A DNA stretch of 64,000 nucleotides from RYN-230 sp036497945. GTDB taxonomy: Bacteria > Actinomycetota > Actinomycetes > Streptosporangiales > Streptosporangiaceae. A program made the translations under genes and the position numbers. The notes under the pieces are model-generated. The model was not told the DNA's origin. It ran no database searches and saw only the letters and a list, made by a program, of their open reading frames with translations. The DNA lies in assembly GCA_036497945.1 (NCBI GenBank), contig DASXIN010000130.1, forward strand, positions 1-64,000. Direction: 5' to 3'. This document shows positions 48,593 through 57,062 of the stretch, in pieces; the first letter of the stretch is position 1, and the number at the start of each line of letters is the position of its first letter.

Positions 48593-49093
48593 ATGAGCAC
48601 CACGCACACGGTGATTGGCTCGCCGCTCGGTGACCTGACTCTGGTCGCCACCGACGGCAGCCTGACCGGCCTGTATTTCCGTCATCACTGGTACCGGCCC
48701 GACCCGGCCAGCTTCGGCACCCGGGACGACACCGGGTTCGGCGACGTCACCGAGCAGCTCGGCGAGTACTTCGCCGGCCAGCGGGAGGACTTCGACCTGC
48801 CGATCGACCCGCAGGGCGATGAGTTCCAGCACCGGGTCTGGACCCTGATCAGCCGCATCCCGTACGGGCAGACCACCACATACGGCGAGCTGGCCCGGGG
48901 GATCGGCGGCGGCGTGCTGGCCAAGGACGTCGGCCAGGCGGTCGGCCGCAACCCACTGTCGGTGATCGTGCCCTGCCACCGGGTGGTGGGCAAGGACGGG
49001 CGGCTCACCGGCTACGCGGGCGGCCTGGGCCGCAAGCGGTTCCTGCTGGAGCTGGAGCAGCAGACCGCCCGCACCGCCGCGGTGCTGTTCTGA
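48593..49093 (+). CDS. ogt: Methylated-DNA-protein cysteine methyltransferase (first copy)
   Basis: This 166-residue suicide enzyme removes alkyl groups from O6-alkylguanine. The acceptor Cys is in VIVPCHRVVGKDG. The helix-turn-helix is YGQTTTYGELARGIGGGVLA with the arginine finger region VGRNPLS, and TVIGSPLGDLTLVATDG opens the N-domain. GAGAGGA lies five bases before ATG 48593. It heads a four-gene operon with a sigma-like factor, a second alkyltransferase and an Oxygenase-NA protein, each overlapping the next. Confidence 0.94.
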   Translation: MSTTHTVIGSPLGDLTLVATDGSLTGLYFRHHWYRPDPASFGTRDDTGFGDVTEQLGEYFAGQREDFDLPIDPQGDEFQHRVWTLISRIPYGQTTTYGELARGIGGGVLAKDVGQAVGRNPLSVIVPCHRVVGKDGRLTGYAGGLGRKRFLLELEQQTARTAAVLF

Positions 49094-49572
49094 TCGCCAA
49101 ACCGCCGTTCGAGGCCATCGTCAGCCGGCATGGCCCGATGGTCCTTCGGGTCTGCCGGGCCGTGCTGGGCTGGGCCGACGCCGACGACGCCTGGTCGGAG
49201 ACGTTCCTGGCCGCGCTCCGCGCCTACCCGGACCTGCCGGCCGACGCCAACGTCGAGGCGTGGCTGGTGACGATCGCGCACCGCAAGGCGATCGACGTCA
49301 CCCGGGCCGCCGCCCGCCGCGCCGTCCCGGTGGCCGTGCTGCCCGAGAACCCTGCCGCGGCCCCGGCCGGCCCGGCCGACCTGGACCTGCACGCCGCCCT
49401 GGCCGCCCTGCCGCGCAAGCAGCGCGAGGCGGTCGCCTACCACTACCTGGCCGGCCTGCCCTACCGCGACATCGCCGCGATCATCGGCGGCAGCGCCGAC
49501 GCGGCCCGCCGGGCCGCGGCTGACGGCATCGCCCGACTGCGCCGCGACTACCCCAAGACTGGAGAATTTTGA
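49090..49572 (+). CDS. Sigma-70-like factor embedded in the alkylation-repair operon
   Basis: This protein of about 160 residues has a region-2-like part FEAIVSRHGPMVLRVCRAVLG, DADDAWSETFLAALRAYPDLP and EAWLVTIAHRKAIDVTRAAARR. The region-4-like helix-turn-helix is LAALPRKQREAVAYHYLAGLPYRDIAAIIGGS. The first ATG is 49138, but this would cut the conserved FEAIV start of region 2. The frame is open to CTG 49090, which overlaps the ogt stop as CTGA, and I prefer that start. It may direct RNA polymerase to DNA-damage promoters, including its own operon, or act as a sensor partner of the alkyltransferases. Confidence 0.8.
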   Translation: MIAKPPFEAIVSRHGPMVLRVCRAVLGWADADDAWSETFLAALRAYPDLPADANVEAWLVTIAHRKAIDVTRAAARRAVPVAVLPENPAAAPAGPADLDLHAALAALPRKQREAVAYHYLAGLPYRDIAAIIGGSADAARRAAADGIARLRRDYPKTGEF

Positions 49573-50186
49573 TGAACGCCGGTACCCACCCACGGCCGCC
49601 GGACCTGCCCGGTGCCTTCCCGGTCAGCGAGACCGACCTACGTGCGCTGCACGACCAGCTGGCTGCGCGGGCTGACACCGCGGGCCTGCTCGACCTGGCT
49701 TACCGCACTGTCGACAGCCCGGTGGGCACGCTGCTGCTGGCCGCCACCCCGGCCGGCCTGGTCCGGGTGGCCTTCGCCAGCGAGGACCACGACCGGGTGC
49801 TGGCCGCGCTGGCCAGCCAGATCAGCCCGCGGATCCTGAACGCCCCAGGGCGGCTGGACGACGCGGCCCGCGAGCTCGACGAGTACTTCACCGGCGCCCG
49901 CCGGCACTTCGACCTGCCGCTGGACTTCCGGCTGAGCGCCGGGTTCCGCCGCGCCGTGCTCAGCCAGCTGCCGGCCATCGGCTACGGCCAGACCGCCAGT
50001 TACGCCCAGGTCGCCGCGGCCGCGGGCAGCCCGCGCGCGGTGCGCGCGGCCGGCACCGCCTGTGCTCTCAACCCGCTGCCGGTCGTGGTGCCGTGCCACC
50101 GGGTGGTCAAGTCCGACGGCTCACCGGGCCGCTACCGTGGCGGCCCGGCCGCCAAGCAACTGCTGCTGAACCTGGAGGCGGCATGA
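49572..50186 (+). CDS. Methylated-DNA-protein cysteine methyltransferase (second copy, N-extended)
   Basis: The 204-residue second alkyltransferase has acceptor Cys in VVVPCHRVVKSDG, DNA-binding region YGQTASYAQVAAAAGSPRAVRA and DSPVGTLLLAATPAG at the N-domain. An extension of about 45 residues (ETDLRALHDQLAARADTAGLLDLA) precedes the usual start and could contact the adjacent sigma factor. ATG 49572 shares a base with the sigma-factor stop, and GGAGAA lies just upstream. It may have a regulatory as well as a repair function, as Ada does. Confidence 0.9.
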   Translation: MNAGTHPRPPDLPGAFPVSETDLRALHDQLAARADTAGLLDLAYRTVDSPVGTLLLAATPAGLVRVAFASEDHDRVLAALASQISPRILNAPGRLDDAARELDEYFTGARRHFDLPLDFRLSAGFRRAVLSQLPAIGYGQTASYAQVAAAAGSPRAVRAAGTACALNPLPVVVPCHRVVKSDGSPGRYRGGPAAKQLLLNLEAA

Positions 50187-50917
50187 CCATGACCCCCTCC
50201 ATTACCAGCACCTCGTGGCCGCAGCGCGTGGACAGGGCCGACTGGGCCCAGCTCGCCGGCGAGCTCAACGACTACGGCGGCGCGCTGACTCCGCCGCTGC
50301 TCACACCGGACGAGACCGACCAGATCGCCGCGCTGTACGACCAGGACGACCGCTTCCGGGCCACCATCGACATGGGCCGGTACCGGTTCGGTTCGGGTGA
50401 GTACCGCTACTTCCGGCGGCCGTTCCCGGCGCCGGTCGAGCAGCTCCGCCAGGCGCTCTACCCGCGGCTGCTGCCGATCGCCCGGGACTGGTACGGCAAG
50501 CTGGGCCGGCCTGCCCCGTGGCCGGACACGCTGGATGAGTGGCTGGCCATGTGCCACGCGGCCGGCCAGGTCAAGCCCACCCCGATCCTGCTCAAATACC
50601 AGCAGCACGACTGGAACGCGCTGCACCGCGACCTGTACGGGGACCTGGTGTTCCCGCTGCAGGTGGTGATCAACCTGAGCAGGCCCGGCGCCGACCACAC
50701 GGGCGGGGAGTTCCTCCTCGTCGAGCAGCGGCCCCGGGCTCAGTCCCGGGGCACCGCCGTGCTCATCCCGCACGGCCACGGCCTGGTCTTCACCACCCAC
50801 GACCGGCCGGTCCGGTCGGCCCGCGGCTGGACCGCCGCACCGGTGCGGCACGGCGTGTCCGCCATCCGGTCCGGACGGCGATTCACCCTGGGCCTGGTCA
50901 TGCACGACGCCGCTTGA
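50183..50917 (+). CDS. Oxygenase-NA type 2OG-Fe(II) dioxygenase for damaged DNA
   Basis: This 244-residue protein matches the family I know as Oxygenase-NA (oxidative demethylation of damaged DNA). The Fe ligands His and Asp are in WNALHRDLYGDLVFPLQVVINL, with TGGEFLLVEQRPRAQSRGT following. The distal His and 2-oxoglutarate Arg are in APVRHGVSAIRSGRRFTLGLVMHD. It should remove alkyl lesions such as 1-methyladenine by oxidation, complementing the two suicide alkyltransferases. ATG 50183 overlaps the previous stop by ATGA. Confidence 0.9.
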   Translation: MTMTPSITSTSWPQRVDRADWAQLAGELNDYGGALTPPLLTPDETDQIAALYDQDDRFRATIDMGRYRFGSGEYRYFRRPFPAPVEQLRQALYPRLLPIARDWYGKLGRPAPWPDTLDEWLAMCHAAGQVKPTPILLKYQQHDWNALHRDLYGDLVFPLQVVINLSRPGADHTGGEFLLVEQRPRAQSRGTAVLIPHGHGLVFTTHDRPVRSARGWTAAPVRHGVSAIRSGRRFTLGLVMHDAA

Positions 50918-50933
50918 TCCAGATAGCGGCAGG

Positions 50934-51551
50934 TCAGCCCAGCAGGCGTTCAGTAAGAAGAAGCGCGCCGATAAGGAACATGGCCGCGCCGGACAAGCGG
51001 GAGAGGGCAGCCGCGGCGCGCGGGCGGGTATGCAGGACCTTGCGCGCGGATGAGCCGAGGGCGAGATAGAAGAGGGCGCAGCTGAGGGTGAAGACCAGGC
51101 CGAGCAGGCCGAGCTGGGCGCTCAGCGGCCAGCTGCCGCGCGGGTTGCCGAACTGGGGCAGCAGCGCGAACAGGACCAGCAGGCCTTTGGGGTTGAGGCC
51201 GCTGACGCCGATGCCGCGGACCAGCAGGGCGCGGTGGCTGCTGCCGGACGCCCCGGCCGCGGTGACCGGCGCGGCTGGGGCGGCGAACGTCCGCGCCCCG
51301 TGCCACATCAGGTAGAGGCCACCGGCCACGGTGAGCGCGGTGAGCACGTCGGGGGTCCGGGCGACCAGGGTGCCGACGCCCGCGGCGACCACGCTGCTGA
51401 TCGCGGCGTAGCCGATGGCCAGGCCGCCGACGGCGGCGAGCACGGAACCGCCGCGCAGCCCCGCGCTGATGGTGAACGCCCAGTCCGGGCCGGGGACGAT
51501 GATCAGCAGGACGGCGACCGCCCAGAACGCGGCGACAGAGCTGGCAGCCAT
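50934..51551 (-). CDS. LysE/RhtB-family amino acid exporter
   Basis: This 205-residue protein has about six membrane helices. The family motif is VPGPDWAFTISAGLRGGSVLAAVGGLAIG near the N-terminus; GVSGLNPKGLLVLFALLPQF is the second conserved region. It exports amino acids or homoserine-like compounds. GGAGGGAGAA lies seven bases before ATG 51551. It is divergent from an Lrp/AsnC regulator, the classic arrangement in which the regulator senses the exported amino acid. Confidence 0.92.
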   Translation of the reverse strand: MAASSVAAFWAVAVLLIIVPGPDWAFTISAGLRGGSVLAAVGGLAIGYAAISSVVAAGVGTLVARTPDVLTALTVAGGLYLMWHGARTFAAPAAPVTAAGASGSSHRALLVRGIGVSGLNPKGLLVLFALLPQFGNPRGSWPLSAQLGLLGLVFTLSCALFYLALGSSARKVLHTRPRAAAALSRLSGAAMFLIGALLLTERLLG

Positions 51552-51600
51552 GGAAAGTTCTCCCTCCAAAGTGGCTTCTGGGAGAAACTATCCGTGAACA

Positions 51601-51628
51601 GCGCGAAAATGTTCCTAAGTTTTCTCGC
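51601..51628. promoter_or_regulatory. Inverted repeat between lysE-like and lrp-like genes
   Basis: GCGCGAAAA and TTTTCTCGC are near-perfect inverted arms around GTTCCTAAG in an AT-rich stretch. The block lies between divergent starts at 51551 and 51660. It is a likely operator for the Lrp/AsnC protein. Confidence 0.5.
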
Positions 51629-51659
51629 ATAGCTGGTTATCTGTGGAAGAATCTCGGCT

Positions 51660-52112
51660 ATGGATGCCGTCGACCGCAAAATTCTTACCGCGCTCCAGCA
51701 GGACGGCCGGCTGACCATCACTGAGCTGGCCGCCCAGGTCGGGCTGAGCATCTCCCCGTGCCATCGCCGGCTGCGCGAACTGGAGCGCCGCGGCGCGATC
51801 CGCGGCTACCGCGCCGTGGTGGACGCGGATGCGCTCGGGCTGTCCTTCGAGGCGCTGGTGTTCATCACGATGCGGCAGGAGGACCGGGAGACCCTGATTG
51901 GCTTTGAGGAAGGCGTGGCCGGCATTCCGCACGTCGTGCAGGCTCAGCGGCTGTTCGGCGACCCCGACTACCTGCTCCGCATCGTCACCACTGATCTGGC
52001 CGCCTACCAGCGGCTGCAGGACGAGCAGCTGTCCGCGCTGCCTGGCGTGCAGCGGATGACCTCCACGCTGGTTATGAAGCGGATCGTGCAGGACCGCCCG
52101 CTGCCCGCCTAG
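51660..52112 (+). CDS. Lrp/AsnC-family regulator
   Basis: This 150-residue protein has an N-terminal helix-turn-helix (DAVDRKILTALQQDGRLTITELAAQVGLSISPCHRRLREL) followed by the RAM ligand-binding domain (FEALVFITMRQEDRETLIGFEE, RLFGDPDYLLRIVTTDLAAYQ). It should form dimers or octamers and control the divergent LysE exporter in response to an amino acid. ATG 51660 begins the only reasonable frame. Confidence 0.93.
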   Translation: MDAVDRKILTALQQDGRLTITELAAQVGLSISPCHRRLRELERRGAIRGYRAVVDADALGLSFEALVFITMRQEDRETLIGFEEGVAGIPHVVQAQRLFGDPDYLLRIVTTDLAAYQRLQDEQLSALPGVQRMTSTLVMKRIVQDRPLPA

Positions 52113-52145
52113 CCGAGCGGCGCGAGCAGCACCACCCCACCCCAG

Positions 52146-53165
52146 CTAGCCGAGTTCCTTGACCATGGTGTCCGACTGCGGGTCCGAGGAATCCACGATC
52201 CGGTAGCCCTCGGACAGGTAGAGCCGCTGCGCGTGATTCTTCCGCTCGACGCTGAGGCTGATCCGGCCGATGCCGCGCGCCCGGGCCTGGCTGGCCAGGG
52301 CGCGCAGCAGCGCCCGGCCCACGCCCCGGCCGCGCCACCCGGCGGCCACCCCGATGGTCAGCTCGGGCACGTCGGCGGCGACGAACCCGTAGCCCGGATC
52401 GGTCTCCGGCAGGAACCGGATCCAGGCCGCGCCGACGGATTGGCCGTCCGCTTCAGCGATGACACCGAGGTCGGTGCCGCGCGGCCAGCCGGTCAGGTAA
52501 TGGGCGGTATCGGCCGCGGACAGGATGTGCTCGCGGCTCTTTGGCCGCCATTCCGCCGACCAGTTGGTCGCCTCGACCAGCATGTCGCCCAGGAAGCCGG
52601 CGTCGGCGGCCACCGCCGGGCGGATGCTGTAGCCGGTGCCGCCCGCACCCGGGACCTGCTCGTCGCCCACCTCACTCAGAATCTGCTCGCGGAGGATGTC
52701 CGCGTGACCGCAGTGCTGCGCGAACTCGCGCAGCGCGTGCAGGTAGACCCAGCGCAGCGGCAGCGGCCCCAGCCAGTGCCCGGTCAGCACGTCGTCCAGG
52801 GCCAGGCCGGCGGTGGCCCGCCGGGAGGCCGCGCACGCCTGGTCGTGGGCCCGGCGGGCGGATTCGATGCTGTCCTCGGGGGTGAGCAGGAATGCGTCGG
52901 CCGCGTTCGGCGGCAGGCCCATCTCTTCGCGGGACCGGCCAGTGATGGCCTCGCCGAACCACACCTGTTCCGCGTACGCCGCGTGCTTGACCAGGCCGAG
53001 CAGCGTGGTCTGGGACGGCACCAGGCGACGCCGGGCCTGCTCCTCGGTCAGCCCGTCGAGACACCCGCGCAGCGCGGCCCGGTGCTCATCGAGGAACGCC
53101 TCCAGCTGGACCTGGAGTGGTTCGGCGGTCACGTCGTAGGACGTCCGCCCTTGCTGACTGGCCAC
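52146..53165 (-). CDS. Fusion of DinB-like (DUF664) and GNAT acetyltransferase domains
   Basis: The product is 339 residues. The first 165 form a DinB/DUF664 four-helix bundle: LVPSQTTLLGLVKHAAYAEQVWF with a metal-type His, and WVYLHALREFAQHCGHADILREQ with paired His residues. After a Gly-rich linker, residues about 180-339 form a GNAT domain: YSIRPAVAADAGFLGDMLVEA, then the acetyl-CoA loop VAAGWRGRGVGRALLRAL and LSVERKNHAQRLYLSEGYRIV. Fusion implies that both act on one substrate, perhaps a thiol-conjugated or aminated antibiotic; this is inference. ATG 53165 is clear. Confidence 0.85.
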   Translation of the reverse strand: MASQQGRTSYDVTAEPLQVQLEAFLDEHRAALRGCLDGLTEEQARRRLVPSQTTLLGLVKHAAYAEQVWFGEAITGRSREEMGLPPNAADAFLLTPEDSIESARRAHDQACAASRRATAGLALDDVLTGHWLGPLPLRWVYLHALREFAQHCGHADILREQILSEVGDEQVPGAGGTGYSIRPAVAADAGFLGDMLVEATNWSAEWRPKSREHILSAADTAHYLTGWPRGTDLGVIAEADGQSVGAAWIRFLPETDPGYGFVAADVPELTIGVAAGWRGRGVGRALLRALASQARARGIGRISLSVERKNHAQRLYLSEGYRIVDSSDPQSDTMVKELG

Positions 53166-53398
53166 CAGGGGAGTATCACACGCCGCCGCGGCCCAGCTCG
53201 TACCAGGCCTTTAGCCGAGCGGCCGGACACTTGACCGCGCCTTGGCCGCAGCCGACGCGGGCCATTACAGGTTTCCCTCCGGAAAACGGATGCACAGCAG
53301 TACCATTACCGCTACTTTGCTCATCGTTAGCAACGTCGTTACTGCGTGGGTACTGGTGTGCGGACTCGAAATCAGGGGCCAGGTTGACATCGCGCGAC

Positions 53399-54733
53399 AT
53401 GCCAGGCCGGATCCCGGCCGCCGCGGCCGACCCGGGGAGCCGGGCACTGAGTGGCTCGCGGCCACGCGTTTACCTGCACATCGGCGAGCCGAAGACCGGC
53501 ACGTCCTTCCTGCAGCGTTCACTGTGGAGCAACCGGGCCCGGCTGGCCGCCCAGGGCGTGACGCTGCCCGGCTACAGCCACCGGGATCATAACCGGGCCA
53601 GCCGGGATCTGCGCGAGGCGCCCCGGGAGGCCTCCGACCCGACCGACCCGTGGGTCGGGGACTGGGATGTGCTGACCGGCCAGGCGCTGCGGGCCCCCCG
53701 CGCGGCGGTCATCTCGGACGAGATCCTGGCCGCCTGCAACCCGCCGCAGGCCGATCAGGCCGTCCGGTCCCTGCTGACCGCCGACGTGCACGTCATCCTG
53801 ACCGTGCGGGACTTCGCGTCGGCGCTGCCCGCCGAATGGCAGGAAAGGATCAAGTGCCGCGAAACCGTGCCCTGGGAGGAATGGCTGGACAGCGTCGTCG
53901 ACGCCGCGCCGGCCGCCGACCGCCGCCTGGAGTCGTGGTTCTGGACCGTGCATGACACGCTGGCCATCCTCGACATGTGGTCGCAGCACATCCCGCCGGA
54001 CCACGTCCACGTGATCACCGTGCCGCCGCACGGCGCCACCGACCAGCTCTGGATCCGGTTCGCGTCTGTGCTGGGCGTCGACCCCGGACGCTTCGACCTG
54101 AGGGAAACGCGGGCCAACCCGTCACTCGGGCCGGCCGAAGCCGAGTTCCTCCGCCGGGTGAACGAGGCCCTGCCGACCGACGTGCCCTATTGGTTCTACA
54201 CCCGGGACATCAAGCGGGTCCTGGCCTTGGAGGTGCTCAGATCGCGGCCACGCCAGACCGCGCTGACGCTGCCGCCCAGCCGGGCCGCGTGGGCCCGGGA
54301 ACAAGCGGAGATCCTGGTCGCCGGGCTGCGCGACGCCAAGTACCACATCGTGGGTGAGCTGGGCGAACTGCTTCCGCGGGCGGCGTCCAGAAGCTACACC
54401 GCACCCGCCGACCAGTCGGCCGAGCAACTGCTGGATGCCGCGGTGCACGCCACTGCTGCCCTACTGCAGCACATGTACCTGGAGGAGAGCAGCGAGCTCG
54501 GGCAGCCGTCTTTCGGCGCGCCGCAGGTGGGCGAGTTGCGGGTGGGTGCGCTGCGGTTGGGTGCACTGCGGCCGGGCGCGCTGCGGCAACTGCTCATCCG
54601 ATGGGAATGGACGCTGCTGAACGGGCCGACCGCCAAGCGGATGCTCCGCGGCGCCAGTCACCGGCCGACTGTCCGGCGGCTGCGCATCCTGATCTGGCGC
54701 GTGCTGATGCGCCCGGCACGCAGTCGCGGATAG
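53399..54733 (+). CDS. Sulfotransferase-like protein with a short pentapeptide-like tail
   Basis: About 444 residues. The 5-prime phosphosulfate loop is RVYLHIGEPKTGTSFLQRSLW (residues about 23-42); VILTVRDFASALPAEWQE resembles the 3-prime phosphate-binding region, with FRETRANPSLG-like DLRETRANPSL later. Near the C-terminus a run of five-residue units VGALR, LGALR, PGALR is seen, followed by a basic end. It would transfer sulfate from PAPS to a sugar, lipid or peptide. ATG 53399 has no ribosome site; TTG 53384 is an alternative start. Upstream 53166-53398 should hold its promoter. Confidence 0.75.
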   Translation: MPGRIPAAAADPGSRALSGSRPRVYLHIGEPKTGTSFLQRSLWSNRARLAAQGVTLPGYSHRDHNRASRDLREAPREASDPTDPWVGDWDVLTGQALRAPRAAVISDEILAACNPPQADQAVRSLLTADVHVILTVRDFASALPAEWQERIKCRETVPWEEWLDSVVDAAPAADRRLESWFWTVHDTLAILDMWSQHIPPDHVHVITVPPHGATDQLWIRFASVLGVDPGRFDLRETRANPSLGPAEAEFLRRVNEALPTDVPYWFYTRDIKRVLALEVLRSRPRQTALTLPPSRAAWAREQAEILVAGLRDAKYHIVGELGELLPRAASRSYTAPADQSAEQLLDAAVHATAALLQHMYLEESSELGQPSFGAPQVGELRVGALRLGALRPGALRQLLIRWEWTLLNGPTAKRMLRGASHRPTVRRLRILIWRVLMRPARSRG

Positions 54734-54806
54734 CCCCGCCCGGGCCGCCCTGCCCCGCGCCACTTCACGATTGGTGCCGCGGTGACCCCGGAGCTATGTT
54801 GACAGC

Positions 54807-55421
54807 GTGACGCAGGAACAGCTGAATCTGCTGGCTGTCATCAGCGTCGTGGTGTGCTGGGCCGCGTTCGCCGCCACCTGGCTCGCGGCTGAGATTTACA
54901 ACCAGGGACGGGCTCCGGCGGAACGGACCCGGTCCTGGTTCGGATCGGCTGTCCTGCCCGGCGCGATCATCATCGCCGTGATCACCATTGCCGTGCCCAG
55001 GGCAGACTGGCGCTCGCTGACCTTTGTCAGCCCCGCGGTTCGGCTGCTGGGTCTGGTCATCCTGCTCGGCGCGACGGCGTTCACGATCTGGGCCCGGCTG
55101 GTGCTCGGCGTCATGTGGAGTGGGGCGCCTACGGTCAAGGAGCACCACGAACTGCGCACCAGCGGGCCGTACAGCATCACCAGGCATCCTATTTACACCG
55201 GGATCCTGGGCATGCTGATCGGCTCCCTGCTGGTGGCCGGGGGTGGGCGCTGGATCGTGCCGCTCCCCGTCTTCCTGGTGCTGTTCGAGATCAAGATCCG
55301 CATCGAGGAACGGTTCATGATGGGCGAGTTCCCGGACGAGTACCCGCGCTACCGGCGGCGGGTGCCCAAGCTGGTCCCTGGCCTGCGCCTGTTCAGCGGC
55401 CGTCGGGTCGCCAGCAGCTAA
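54807..55421 (+). CDS. Isoprenylcysteine carboxyl methyltransferase-like membrane protein
   Basis: The 204-residue protein has about four membrane helices. The C-terminal half holds the ICMT/PEMT signature RTSGPYSITRHPIYTGILG, then IEERFMMGEFPDEYPRYRRRVP, which binds S-adenosylmethionine. Bacterial members methylate unknown lipids or small molecules. GTG 54807 is the start, directly behind TTGACAGC, and no ribosome site is evident. It is the first of several plus-strand genes but is separated from them by 60 bp. Confidence 0.87.
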   Translation: MTQEQLNLLAVISVVVCWAAFAATWLAAEIYNQGRAPAERTRSWFGSAVLPGAIIIAVITIAVPRADWRSLTFVSPAVRLLGLVILLGATAFTIWARLVLGVMWSGAPTVKEHHELRTSGPYSITRHPIYTGILGMLIGSLLVAGGGRWIVPLPVFLVLFEIKIRIEERFMMGEFPDEYPRYRRRVPKLVPGLRLFSGRRVASS

Positions 55422-55482
55422 CCCACCGCCACCGCGGGTGTGGTGAACGCTGGATGTCAGACCCCAGTGATAGGCAGGGTTC

Positions 55483-56370
55483 GTGAAGGTCGTCGTCAGC
55501 ACACCCACTGGCCATGTCGGATCGCGAGTCGTGCAGCTGCTTATCCAGGCCGGGGTCCGGCCCACTCTGCTCGCCCACCACCCCGCCCGGCTCGACCCGG
55601 CGGTCCGCGAGCGCGCCGATGTCGTCGAAACCGACTTGAGCGACGGGGCGGCGGTCGTGCGGGTGACCCGGGATGCCGACGCTCTGTTCTGGGTGAATCC
55701 TTCCACGTTCGAGCCAGCTGCCGATCCGGTCGCCTGGTACACCCGGCTGGGTGGCAATGCGGCCCGCGCGGTGACCGAGAACCGGATCGGCCGCACGGTC
55801 TTCCTCAGCAGCATCGGCGCGGAGCTGCGCTCGGGAGCGGGCGAGATCGACGGACTGGCCCGCTCCGAGGAGCAACTCGGCGCCACCGGCGCCCCGGTGC
55901 TGCACCTGCGCTGCGGGTACTTCTTCACCAACCTCGACCTCGACTCGATCCGCGGCGGCGTACTGCGAGCGCCGATGGCCCTCGACTACGCGCAGCCGTG
56001 GGTCGACCCACGCGACATTGGCGAGATCGCCGCCGCCCGGCTGCTCGGTCCGGCCTGGACAGGTCGCCAGGTTCAGGCCGTGCACGGTCCCGAAGATCTC
56101 ACGCTTGCCCAGGTCGCCGAAATCCTGACTAAGGCGATCGGCCATCGGGTGCGGGCCGAGACGATCCCCGTGGAGACGTGGCGCAATTCGCTGCGCGCGG
56201 CGGGATTCGGCGAGAAACAAGTCGAAGGCATCGCCGGCATGTCGGCGGTCACGTGTGCGGACTTCGAAGCCGAGGACAAGCGCAGTCTCGTCACCACCAC
56301 ACCGACCACCCTGGCCGCCTGGGCCCATAGCCAGTTGCGCCCCGCGCTGTTATCCGGACCGCACGGCTAA
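55483..56370 (+). CDS. NmrA-like NAD(P)-binding protein
   Basis: This 295-residue atypical SDR has the Gly motif VVVSTPTGHVGSRVVQLL at the N-terminus (TxxGxxG) but lacks the YxxxK active site, as NmrA-type sensors do. FLSSIGAELRSGAGEIDGLARSEEQL and LRCGYFFTNLDLDSIRGGVL support this. It may bind NADP as a redox sensor or reduce quinone-like compounds. GTG 55483 is the start. Confidence 0.85.
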   Translation: MKVVVSTPTGHVGSRVVQLLIQAGVRPTLLAHHPARLDPAVRERADVVETDLSDGAAVVRVTRDADALFWVNPSTFEPAADPVAWYTRLGGNAARAVTENRIGRTVFLSSIGAELRSGAGEIDGLARSEEQLGATGAPVLHLRCGYFFTNLDLDSIRGGVLRAPMALDYAQPWVDPRDIGEIAAARLLGPAWTGRQVQAVHGPEDLTLAQVAEILTKAIGHRVRAETIPVETWRNSLRAAGFGEKQVEGIAGMSAVTCADFEAEDKRSLVTTTPTTLAAWAHSQLRPALLSGPHG

Positions 56371-56383
56371 TCGCGAGCCTACG

Positions 56384-56923
56384 ATGGTTTCCGTGGCTGA
56401 GACGGTAGCCGCGGTACCGGCTAAGCGCCGGATCGAGGGAGACGGGTGGAGCCTGCGGGCTGACCGCCTTGAGCCGCGGGATGGCAATGATTGGCGTGCG
56501 GTCATCGGCGTCCGGCGCGGCCTCAACCTGCTCGTCACCTGGAGTGATCAGGCCAAGGAACTTGATGTAGCAGCGTGGGCTGGTGAGCCCGAGACGACGG
56601 ATGGCGTCGCCGTCATCGACTTCGGAAGCGGGGACTTGCGGCTGGCCAGGGTTCCGCTGTGCACGTGCGGAGACCGGGGTTGCGGCAATATCGGCATTCA
56701 GTTCGCCAAGTGGCTGCCCGGCGACAAACTTCCTGCGCTGGTCGAGCTGTTCCGGGAGCTCCCCTGGACCGACACGATCCCGACCCGGTCAAATGTGCTG
56801 GAGGGCCACGACCTGGCGGCGATAGAGCACCCAGATACCGGCGACGACCTGGGCGCGCGCTCTTATCTCTACGCTCCCGGGACTGGCGAAGTCTTTCCGC
56901 TGCGCCCGGAGCACCGCGGTTAA
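56384..56923 (+). CDS. Protein of unknown function with a CxCxxxxC motif
   Basis: The product is 179 residues. VRRGLNLLVTWSDQAKELDVAAW suggests a beta-rich first half. PLCTCGDRGCGNIGIQFAKW carries three closely spaced Cys that could bind zinc or a cluster. The C-terminus HPDTGDDLGARSYLYAPGTGEVFP is hydrophilic. No signal peptide or membrane segment is present. I do not recognise the family. ATG 56384 or GTG 56393 may start it. It lies 13 bp after the NmrA-like gene and may be co-transcribed. Confidence 0.55.
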   Translation: MVSVAETVAAVPAKRRIEGDGWSLRADRLEPRDGNDWRAVIGVRRGLNLLVTWSDQAKELDVAAWAGEPETTDGVAVIDFGSGDLRLARVPLCTCGDRGCGNIGIQFAKWLPGDKLPALVELFRELPWTDTIPTRSNVLEGHDLAAIEHPDTGDDLGARSYLYAPGTGEVFPLRPEHRG

Positions 56924-57062
56924 AGCTCGATCCATGACCCGCCGTCTCCAGCCGGGGCTGCGTGCCCGGCTCGGGCACGTCTACTGGCTCGCCGCCGGCG
57001 ATGAGTTCACAGGTGGTTTCAAGTCTCTTGTTCAGGACTCAGCGGATTGAGGGGGAAGACCT

